A DNA stretch of 64,000 bases from Hymenobacter properus (GTDB taxonomy: Bacteria; Bacteroidota; Bacteroidia; Cytophagales; Hymenobacteraceae), in the NCBI RefSeq assembly GCF_015694735.1, contig NZ_JADQDP010000002.1:682001-746000 (forward strand), read 5' to 3'. Shown here in pieces: positions 57,666-64,000 of this stretch. The notes under the pieces were generated by a model. It did not search any database and was not told the DNA's origin. It saw nothing but the letters and a program-made list of their open reading frames with translations. The translations under genes were made by a program, and so were the position numbers. Each line of letters opens with the position of its first letter. Positions within the stretch are counted from its first letter, which is position 1.

Positions 57666-58493
57666 ATGATATACCAAGTAACGTTGCCGCACCCCGCTTT
57701 GCAGCCTTACGTGAAGGAATATCTGCTCTGCGACTTTGATTTCAGGGGACTGCCCGAAATTCCCACCAAGCTGCTGCCGGCGCGCGCCGAGCAGAGCATC
57801 ATTTTCTATCCGGGGGAGGCCTTCACCAAGGTGAACACCGACCTGAACAAGCGGATGGTGATGCCCCACACGCTGCTGCAGGGCCAGCCCCTCACGGTGT
57901 GGCACCACCACTACCCGCGCACGTTCAGTCTGGTGAAGGTCATTTTTCAGCCGGGCGGGCTGTTTCACCTGCTGGGCGGCGCGCCGATGGCCGAATTCAC
58001 GGACGCGGCCATCGATGCCGAAGCCGTGTTTGGGAAGGAGATGGGCGAGCTGATACAGCAGCTGATGAACACGGCGCGCTACGCCGAAATGCTGGCCGTG
58101 GTAGATGCCTACCTGGTGCAAAAATTTGCCCGGCTGCGCCTGCGCCACGAGCCCATCGACCAACTGGGTCGCTGGCTGCACACGGCCAGCCCGGCCGTGT
58201 CGCTCGACTACCTGGCCCGGCAAGCCTGCCTGAGCTTCCGGCAGTTTGAGCGCAAGTTCCGGGAGCGGATGGGGGTGAGCCCCAAGCTGTTTATGCGGAT
58301 TGCGCGCTTCAACCGAGCGTATGCCCTGAAGGAAGCCGCACCCGCCCGCGACTGGCTCGACGTAGCATTAGCCTGCGGCTACGCCGACTACCAGCACATG
58401 GTGAAGGATTTCAAGCAGTTTGCGGGCGTCACGCCCACGCTTTTTGCCGAGGCGGAGGCGCGCGCGCCGGAGCACATTTTGCTGCTGCGCTAA
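57666..58493 (+). CDS. AraC-family transcriptional regulator
   Basis: 275 aa. N-terminal domain of the DUF6597 type (LQPYVKEYLLCDFDFRGLPE; then FQPGGLFHLLG) and C-terminal AraC DNA-binding domain, with LDYLARQACLSFRQFERKF and LDVALACGYADYQHMVKDF as the two helix-turn-helices. It is 108 bp after the channel gene; the frame is open a little further upstream, but the domain starts at this ATG. Regulated genes may be the Tat cupin downstream (inference). Confidence 0.87.
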   Translation: MIYQVTLPHPALQPYVKEYLLCDFDFRGLPEIPTKLLPARAEQSIIFYPGEAFTKVNTDLNKRMVMPHTLLQGQPLTVWHHHYPRTFSLVKVIFQPGGLFHLLGGAPMAEFTDAAIDAEAVFGKEMGELIQQLMNTARYAEMLAVVDAYLVQKFARLRLRHEPIDQLGRWLHTASPAVSLDYLARQACLSFRQFERKFRERMGVSPKLFMRIARFNRAYALKEAAPARDWLDVALACGYADYQHMVKDFKQFAGVTPTLFAEAEARAPEHILLLR

Positions 58494-58572
58494 AGATGTC
58501 GCTTTTTGACCACTGTGCCCCTCGAGGTAGGATATAGATTTGCTGCTATAATTCACTATTTCAGCAAACGCC

Positions 58573-59139
58573 ATGGAAATCGAATCGCGACGCACCGCCC
58601 TCAAAGCCCTTTCCGCCACGGCCATCGGCATGGCCCTGGCGCCCCACCTTGCGCTGGGCGCGGCCCCGGGCGCCCCGAAAAAGCCCTTTGTGCTGCGCCT
58701 GGCCGATGCCCGCGCCGGCGAGCACTACCACCTGATGGGCTTCGACCTGTTTCTGAAAGTGTCGGCCAAAGACTCCGATGGGCAGATGTCGATGTTTTCG
58801 GGCGTCTACCGCAAGCACGACGGCCCGCCGCTACACGTGCACTACGAGCAGGACGAGGAGTTCTACATCACCGAAGGCGAGTTTCTGGTGCAGGTGGGCG
58901 AGGAGCGGTACACGCTGAAAGCCGGCGACCTGATTTTTCTGCCGCGCAACATCCCCCACACCTTCCTCACGCTGAGCGACACGGGCCGCATGGTGTTTAT
59001 GACCCACCCCAGCGGCAAAACCGAGCAGCTGTTTAAGCAACTGGCCGCGCTGCCGCCCACGGCCACGCCGGACGACGCGCAGAAAATCCACATAGCCAAC
59101 CAGTGCCGCATCGTTGGCCCGAAGCTTACTGTGGGCTAA
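58573..59139 (+). CDS. Tat-exported cupin protein
   Basis: 188 aa. The N-terminus MEIESRRTALKALSATAIGM fits a twin-arginine signal (S-R-R-T-A-L-K) with a hydrophobic Ala-rich core ending LALGAAPGA. The cupin barrel follows: HVHYEQDEEFYITEG (two His and Glu metal ligands) and GDLIFLPRNIPHTFL (third His). A metal-dependent periplasmic enzyme or binder is likely, folded before export. Reaction unknown. Confidence 0.8.
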   Translation: MEIESRRTALKALSATAIGMALAPHLALGAAPGAPKKPFVLRLADARAGEHYHLMGFDLFLKVSAKDSDGQMSMFSGVYRKHDGPPLHVHYEQDEEFYITEGEFLVQVGEERYTLKAGDLIFLPRNIPHTFLTLSDTGRMVFMTHPSGKTEQLFKQLAALPPTATPDDAQKIHIANQCRIVGPKLTVG

Positions 59140-59299
59140 CTGCACACAGCCCTGCAAAAGTGCGCACGCCCGGGTGCTGAGCGGCAGGCGGCGCCCGGGC
59201 GGCAATCAAAGCGCCGGCGCTGCTACTTTCGCGGCACCCGGCTGCAGTATGCCGGCAACGGGCCGCCGAGGGCCCAACCCGGCAGCAGGCAGCACACTC

Positions 59300-60247
59300 A
59301 TGCACAAACGGTTTTCATGGGCAGCAGTGAGTCCCCGGCTTCTTTCGTGGCTGGGCCCCTTGCTACTCCTCAGCGCCTGCCAGCGGCCCGAAGATGCCGT
59401 GGTCAACATCAAGGGCAAGCAGTACCACCGCACGCCGGCCGAACTAGCCCAGGGCCAGCTTACGCCCACGCTCCACGATGCCGACTACCAATTGGTGCTG
59501 GACATGGCCATGCTCAGCGCCATCGTGTATTCGGGCGTGAAGGCTCCCAACCACCGGCCCGACTACCGCCAGGACACCGCCAAGTATGCCGTAGAGCGCC
59601 GCGAGCTAGCCCGCCGCGGCTGGCAGCCGTTTCCTTTCACTGACACTTTAGTGGCCCCGGCGCGCCAGCATCGGCTGGGCGGCATGGTGTATGACGTGTG
59701 GGTGCAGCAGCGCACCGGCGCCCGCCCGCTGGCAGTGCTGGTGTTTCGGGGCACCAACTACCTGGAGTTTGCCGACTGGGTGGCCAACACCCGACCCGTC
59801 ACCAACTGGCCCCGCCTGTGGGACCAGTACGAGCAGGCCCGCGCCCTCACGCCGGCGGTGGCGGCCCGGCTCGATGCGGCCTTTGGCGGCCAGGAGCGCA
59901 TCATGGCTGCCGGGCACTCGCTGGGCGGCGGGCTGGCCCAGCACGCGGGCTACACCTGCCCGCGCATCGAAAAGGTGTTTGCCTTCAACTCGTCGCCACT
60001 GACGGGCTATTTCGACCTCACCCGTAAGGAGCGGCTATTCCACGGCAGCCAGCGCCGCACTTTTCTGGTGTATGAGAGCTACGAGGTGCTGGCCTTGTTT
60101 CGCTTCGTGCCCACATACCTCGACCGGTTTCGGAACTTGGACATCGTGGCGGTGCGCTACAATTTCACCACCGGCCTCGATTCGCCTTCGCCGTTCCGGC
60201 AGCACGCCATGCAGCGGCTGGTGGCCGGGCTGCGCGGGCGGAAATAG
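59300..60247 (+). CDS. Lipase-like lipoprotein (class 3 alpha/beta hydrolase)
   Basis: 315 aa, lipoprotein signal (LLSWLGPLLLLSACQRP, lipobox L-S-A-C). Nucleophile Ser207 in AAGHSLGGGLAQHAG, the GxSxG elbow of class 3 lipases, preceded by VFRGTNYLEFADWV. Candidate acid and His lie in PSPFRQHAMQ near the C-terminus. Acts on an envelope or extracellular ester. The ATG after an open run of about 60 codons is taken as start because it places the lipobox. Confidence 0.8.
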   Translation: MHKRFSWAAVSPRLLSWLGPLLLLSACQRPEDAVVNIKGKQYHRTPAELAQGQLTPTLHDADYQLVLDMAMLSAIVYSGVKAPNHRPDYRQDTAKYAVERRELARRGWQPFPFTDTLVAPARQHRLGGMVYDVWVQQRTGARPLAVLVFRGTNYLEFADWVANTRPVTNWPRLWDQYEQARALTPAVAARLDAAFGGQERIMAAGHSLGGGLAQHAGYTCPRIEKVFAFNSSPLTGYFDLTRKERLFHGSQRRTFLVYESYEVLALFRFVPTYLDRFRNLDIVAVRYNFTTGLDSPSPFRQHAMQRLVAGLRGRK

Positions 60248-60255
60248 ACAAAAAA

Positions 60256-60283
60256 GAGGCCGGCCGTAGAAACGACCAGCCTC
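60256..60283 (-). terminator. Minus-strand hairpin after the lipase gene
   Basis: GAGGCTGGTCGT / ACGGCCGGCCTC on the minus strand with six T after it. It could stop readthrough from the DUF3500 operon into the lipase gene. Confidence 0.6.
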
Positions 60284-60470
60284 AGACCCAACCGCACATA
60301 CCTTCTTCACAAACGGGGCCGACGCGCTTAGGCGTTTGCATTATGCTGCTTGGCTGATGCAAAGGTCAGCTACCACCGCAGCCAGGAGGCACGCAATCGA
60401 CAAAGCGGCGCATTGTCTCGCCTAAAGTGGTTGTCGGTCGCGCTGCTAAGTGGGCGGCTGCATCAAAGAA

Positions 60471-60500
60471 AAGCCCCGCCCGGATTGACGGACGGGGCTT
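60471..60500 (-). terminator. Intrinsic terminator of the HupE/DUF3500 operon
   Basis: AAGCCCCGTCCG pairs with CGGGCGGGGCTT on the minus strand, loop of six, then TTCTTT. It lies 22 bp past the DUF3500 gene stop. Confidence 0.8.
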
Positions 60501-60521
60501 CTTTGCGAAGCGGTGTGGTTG

Positions 60522-61943
60522 CTACTCCAGTGTCACGCGCTGCGTCACCACAGGGTTGGCATCGGCTTGCACGCTGAGTGTGTAGAGGCCAGCTGCCAGC
60601 CCGGTGATGGATACTTCGGTGGCCTGCCCGCGGAACGACGCCGTGCGTACGGCCTGGCCCAGGCTGTTGCGCAGGGTGTAGGTGGCAGCCGTGGCGGGGC
60701 TGGCCAGCTGCACCTGCAGCAGCTGCCCGCCAATGAGCGGGTTGGGGTAGGCCGAGAAGGCCTGGGCTGCTGCGGCAGTTTTGGTGCCCAGCACGTTGGT
60801 ATAGGTGCCGTAGAAGTTTCCGCCGTAGTCGCGGGCGTGGTCGCGCCACACGGTGTGGTAGTGAATCTGGCTCGAGTATATCACCCCATTCTGGCACACA
60901 AACTCAATCCAGACGGTGGGCCCGTCGATGCGCGCGTAGTCGCCGCTGGTGGTGAAGTTGCCGGTGCCGGAGTAGGCGATGTAGGTGCCGGCCAGCTCGT
61001 TGGTGTATTTGGTCATCAGGCTGGCGGCCGTGGCGTCGTCGGAGTCCTGCACCCAGGGGCGCATGGCTTCCACCACCAGCGCTTGCTGCGCGGCCGTGAG
61101 GGTGTTCACCGCCAAACCCACCTTGGTGGCCGGAAACTGCCCGTTTCCGTTCGGGCCCAGCACCACGTCGCCGAAGCTCTGGCTGAGGCGAGCCGTGGTT
61201 TTCTGAGCGGCCGTGAGGCCGTTGAGCATGGCCAGCATGGCTGCGCCTTCGTTCGACAGCGGCGCGCACACCGTGCCGGCGGGCAGCACGTTGCTGTTGG
61301 CCGTGGTGAAATTCAGCGGCTCGGTGCCCTCAAACTTGGGCGTGGCGCCTGTCACCTGGCCGTTGCCGTAGGTGATGTTGGTGGCCAGGTGGTGCCCGCC
61401 GAACTGCAGCTGCCAGGTGCCCGTGAGCGAGGGCGTGCCCAAAAACGCAATCAGGTACACGCCGCTGCCGTAGCCGCCGCCCCCGCCGTTGGCCGCCAGG
61501 TTGTCGTCGGCCGCGCGCAACTGCTGAATCTCGTTGAAGCCGTCGCCGCTTACTGTGCCCGTGGCGGCCTGCACCACGGCCAGTGCCAAGGCTTGCTGAG
61601 CCGCGGTTAGCGCATCGAGGCGCAGGCCGATGCGGTTGGTGGAGTTCACCGGTAGGTTCGACCACTTCGTGACGGTTGTCGAGTTGTAGGCCTGTAGCAG
61701 CGTGGCTTGCTGCGTGGCGCTCAGCGAGGCGATGAAGGCGTTGGCCGCATTCACCACGTCGCTCACCGCGGCCGTCGATTGGGTGCCTTTCAGGCTTTTG
61801 AAGGTGCTGAGCGTTGCGGGGGCTGCCGGGGCCGCGGCCGTAGCCGTGTAACTGAGTGGTGCGGCTGGCTCAAAGAAGCTAGTGGCCCAATCATAGGCCG
61901 ATACGGCGAGCGCAAGGGGCGCTGCGAGTAGGAATTTGTTCAT
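60522..61943 (-). CDS. DUF3500 protein with T9SS C-terminal sorting domain
   Basis: 473 aa with a signal peptide (MNKFLLAAPLALAVSAYDWA). The DUF3500 body includes WQLQFGGHHLATNITYGNGQ (His-rich) and HYHTVWRDHARDYGGNFYG. The last about 75 residues are a type IX sorting domain: FSAYPNPLIGGQLLQVQLAS, then LRNSLGQAVR and GLAAGLYTLSVQ. It is therefore expected to be exported to the cell surface through T9SS. DUF3500 function is unknown. Its start is 54 bp from the HupE-type gene, forming an operon. Confidence 0.83.
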   Translation of the reverse strand: MNKFLLAAPLALAVSAYDWATSFFEPAAPLSYTATAAAPAAPATLSTFKSLKGTQSTAAVSDVVNAANAFIASLSATQQATLLQAYNSTTVTKWSNLPVNSTNRIGLRLDALTAAQQALALAVVQAATGTVSGDGFNEIQQLRAADDNLAANGGGGGYGSGVYLIAFLGTPSLTGTWQLQFGGHHLATNITYGNGQVTGATPKFEGTEPLNFTTANSNVLPAGTVCAPLSNEGAAMLAMLNGLTAAQKTTARLSQSFGDVVLGPNGNGQFPATKVGLAVNTLTAAQQALVVEAMRPWVQDSDDATAASLMTKYTNELAGTYIAYSGTGNFTTSGDYARIDGPTVWIEFVCQNGVIYSSQIHYHTVWRDHARDYGGNFYGTYTNVLGTKTAAAAQAFSAYPNPLIGGQLLQVQLASPATAATYTLRNSLGQAVRTASFRGQATEVSITGLAAGLYTLSVQADANPVVTQRVTLE

Positions 61944-61997
61944 GATAGAGAGTGGGATTAAAAAAGAAAATCAGTGCTGCACGCTGAAGCACGGCAG

Positions 61998-63335
61998 TTA
62001 GAATAAAGGCTGAGCGGCCGTTCGGCGCTGGCGCTGGAAGCTGACCACGGCCGCCACCGCCAGCATTGCCAGCAGCCAGGGCGCGTGCTGCGCCAGCCGC
62101 GCCACCAGCGCCGTGAGCGGGTTGGCGTGGGCGGAAATGCGCTCCGCAATCCAGGCCAGGGCCGCCACGCCGGCGGCCACCGCCCCGGCCATTCGCACGG
62201 CAGGGTAGCTGGGCGTCTGACTCAGCAAAAGCAGCCAGGGCACCGTGAGGGCAATGACGAACAGCTGCATCAGCTCGATGCCGAGATTGAAGCCCAGAAT
62301 GCTTACCGCCATGGGCCCGGCAGGCAGGTTTAGCTCGGCCAAGGTGCTGGCGAAGGCCAACCCGTGCACCAGCCCGAAGCCTGCCGCCACCCAGCCCTCA
62401 CGCCCCGGAAACAACGGCCGCACCGCGTGCACCGCCGACACCAGAATGGATACTGCAATCAGCACTTCCACCAGCTGGCCGGGCAGCCGCAGCCAGCCCA
62501 GCGCCCCGGCCAGCAGCGTAACGGAGTGCCCCAGCGTGAAAGCCGACACCACCAGCAACAGCCGCCGCACACTGTAGCGCGTGCCACCGAAGCGGCCCCA
62601 GCGCTCGCCCTTGCCAAGCAGCAGCGGCGCCGGCAACAGCAGCACCAGTAGAAACAAGAGGTGGTCGGTGCCCTCGGCAATGTGGCGCACGCCCAGCCCC
62701 ACCATGCCCCGGAAGCCGGCCCACCACCCGTCGCCCGCCTGGCTGATAAACAGCGGTGGCACCACGTTATTCACCACGTCGAGCCGCACCACGCCCACGT
62801 CGATGGGCCGCTCGGTGCCTACGCGGCCCACTTCCCAGTCGCGCCGCACCGACACCAGCGCCACGTGCGTCACCAGCTGATGCACAATCACGTCGTACTT
62901 AAAGGTGAAGGCGCGGGCGGTGGCGCCGGCCGGCGGCGTGAGCCACAGCTGGGCCGTGAGCTCCTGGTAGGGGCCGGTGGCCGTTTGCTCGGCGTTCTGA
63001 ATGCGCAGCTCGCGCACGGCCACGGCCCAGGGTTGGCCGTCGGGCGTTTCGGGGCGCACGTGCTGTTGGATGTAGGCGCGCAGCTCGGGGCCGAGGCGCT
63101 GCACCAGCGTTTCGGGCTGTTGGGTGAGGTTTTGGCCAAAGGCAATTTCCAGCTGGCCTAGGGGCAGCTGCACCTCAGCTGCCACGCCGCCGGGGTGCAG
63201 GTCGAGCAGCACCACGGAGTTGGGCATGGGGTGAGCCCAGGTGGGAAAGTTGCTCAGCAAAAGCAGCAAACAAGCCAACCCACGAAACAGGCGCAAAGGG
63301 CAGAGGAGAGGGCGAAGACAGCGCAGCGTTGGCAT
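61998..63335 (-). CDS. HupE/UreJ-family membrane protein
   Basis: 445 aa. Signal peptide (LACLLLLLSNFPTWAHPMP), an extracytoplasmic N-terminal domain (VVLLDLHPGGVAAEVQLPLG), then a polytopic part with GVRHIAEGTDHLLFLLVLLL, the His/Glu/His-Asp pattern of HupE/UreJ proteins, and FTLGHSVTLLAGALGWL, VHGLAFASTLAELNLP. HupE and UreJ are nickel-related permeases, but the large group with this N-terminal domain has unknown function. A GTG four codons earlier is possible; the ATG is preferred. Confidence 0.8.
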   Translation of the reverse strand: MPTLRCLRPLLCPLRLFRGLACLLLLLSNFPTWAHPMPNSVVLLDLHPGGVAAEVQLPLGQLEIAFGQNLTQQPETLVQRLGPELRAYIQQHVRPETPDGQPWAVAVRELRIQNAEQTATGPYQELTAQLWLTPPAGATARAFTFKYDVIVHQLVTHVALVSVRRDWEVGRVGTERPIDVGVVRLDVVNNVVPPLFISQAGDGWWAGFRGMVGLGVRHIAEGTDHLLFLLVLLLPAPLLLGKGERWGRFGGTRYSVRRLLLVVSAFTLGHSVTLLAGALGWLRLPGQLVEVLIAVSILVSAVHAVRPLFPGREGWVAAGFGLVHGLAFASTLAELNLPAGPMAVSILGFNLGIELMQLFVIALTVPWLLLLSQTPSYPAVRMAGAVAAGVAALAWIAERISAHANPLTALVARLAQHAPWLLAMLAVAAVVSFQRQRRTAAQPLF

Positions 63336-63699
63336 AAGGCAGAACACGAAGTGCCCGATAGTTTCTCAAAGGTGCCTGCCGCTACCTGGCACCGAAAACG
63401 CACTCGGCGGTTTAGCCGCCAGCGCCGACCATTGGCCACCTGTAGCCGACTGCTTCCAACGTTTGCTGCACGTGTGAGGCTTTAAGCACTGGAAGCCTGA
63501 GCAATTGCGCTGCAGCTGCTTCCATTAGATGGCCAACTCCCTTCTTGAAATGATTACCACTTTACTTTTATGCTTTTCTAAGCTCTCAGCCGACATCCGG
63601 GCGGCCGGCTGGAAATAACCAATAACCCGCCGCCCGGGCACCCGTACTACTGTTCTGCTCGGAGCAGGGGTGGAGAAGCTTTAGTTGTTGATTTCTAAT
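63336..63699. other. Intergenic region without a recognised gene
   Basis: About 360 bases between the divergent HupE-type and BLUF genes. One hairpin GGTGCC...GGCACC near 63370-63392 is visible. No convincing coding frame; a minus-strand open frame spanning 63586-63909 is an antisense shadow of the BLUF gene. Confidence 0.55.
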
Positions 63700-64000
63700 A
63701 TGATTCACATTGTGTACATGAGCCGGGCCGTACGTCCGCTCTCCGACCAGGACCTGCAGGAGCTGTTGATGCAGTGCCGCCGCGACAACGCCGCGCACAA
63801 CGTGACCGGCGTGCTGTTCTACAGCCACGGCAACATCGCTCAACTCATTGAAGGCGAAAAAGAAGTGCTGGAGCCCCTGTTCGAAACCATCTCGCGCGAC
63901 GGGCGCCACTCCAACGTAATCAAGCTAGTGGACAAGCCCATCACCGTGCGCAGCTTCTCGGACTGGTCGATGGCGTTTCATCCCCTCGAACCCAGCGGCT
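63700..64000 (+). CDS. BLUF-domain blue-light receptor, partial (3' end beyond window)
   Basis: The first 100 residues are visible: MIHIVYMSRAVRPLSDQDLQ, with Tyr6 as the flavin-contact tyrosine, then CRRDNAAHNVTGVLFYSHGN (Asn33 or Asn-His region), AQLIEGEKEVLEPLFE with the conserved Gln, ISRDGRHSNVIKLVDKPI, and FSDWSMAFHP. These are the BLUF fold landmarks: Tyr-Gln pair, Arg/Asn side contacts and a DWSM tail. It binds FAD and senses blue light; the output domain, if any, lies beyond the edge. Confidence 0.88.
   Translation, partial: MIHIVYMSRAVRPLSDQDLQELLMQCRRDNAAHNVTGVLFYSHGNIAQLIEGEKEVLEPLFETISRDGRHSNVIKLVDKPITVRSFSDWSMAFHPLEPSG

Noticed and set aside
63586..63909. 107-aa minus-strand frame at the right end
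   Set aside because: Antisense to the BLUF-domain coding sequence, which has clear family motifs.
1..64000. tRNA, rRNA or riboswitch genes
   Set aside because: No cloverleaf-type or rRNA-like sequence was noticed by eye in the gene-free stretches; a tRNAscan/Infernal run would be decisive.

Overview
The window looks like chromosomal DNA from a GC-rich member of the Bacteroidota, most likely a Hymenobacter-type organism (order Cytophagales). This rests on a C-terminal type IX secretion (T9SS) sorting domain, a TonB-dependent receptor with an N-terminal carboxypeptidase-regulatory-like domain, upstream boxes matching the Bacteroidota -7 element TAnnTTTG, many lipoproteins and signal-peptide proteins of unknown function, several AraC-type regulators, and a DACNV sensor-domain protein. 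Assignment to genus is inference; no rRNA or tRNA gene was recognised.

Left part (1-13 kb): two Roadblock/LC7-like genes flank a membrane-anchored protein with a regulatory-like beta domain, and the tail of a possible third Roadblock gene lies at the left edge. A 29-bp perfect hairpin separates them from a giant (1909 aa) DUF2339 membrane protein with tandem internal repeats. Next come a DUF4126 protein, an EamA transporter, a secreted M1 aminopeptidase and dihydrolipoyl dehydrogenase.

13-23 kb: three adjacent paralogous secreted proteins of unknown function; a twice-repeated AraC regulator + short-chain dehydrogenase module whose two dehydrogenase genes share a nearly identical leader; an MDR oxidoreductase; a cupin gene divergent from an HxlR redox/electrophile-type regulator; and a DUF922-like lipoprotein.

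23-27 kb: a strikingly AT-rich segment carries a two-gene operon, an OLD-family ATPase/TOPRIM nuclease and a UvrD-like helicase. This is the architecture of the Gabija anti-phage system and the clearest accessory element here. It is bordered on the right by a frameshifted, truncated gene remnant, then by a YdeI/OmpD-associated protein and a DACNV nucleotide-sensor-like protein.

27-48 kb: housekeeping and envelope genes: TPR protein, two small basic paralogs, a cold-shock-domain protein, the rRNA modifiers RlmF and RluF, a VWA-like secreted protein, short-chain and aldehyde dehydrogenases, a PAP2 phosphatase, small lipoproteins, a GMC oxidoreductase overlapping a GT-C-type membrane glycosyltransferase, and a thioesterase.

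48-64 kb: a TonB receptor, a PiT phosphate transporter, a second M1 peptidase, an MscS channel, an AraC regulator, a Tat-exported cupin, a lipase-like lipoprotein, an operon of a HupE/UreJ membrane protein with a T9SS-exported DUF3500 protein, and the start of a BLUF blue-light receptor gene that runs off the end.

An overlay on the whole window is a family of about 100-bp intergenic inverted repeats (at least ten copies) whose two arms vary together from copy to copy, plus three other inverted-repeat families and a recurrent hairpin-terminator motif. No CRISPR array, insertion sequence or transposase gene was seen.
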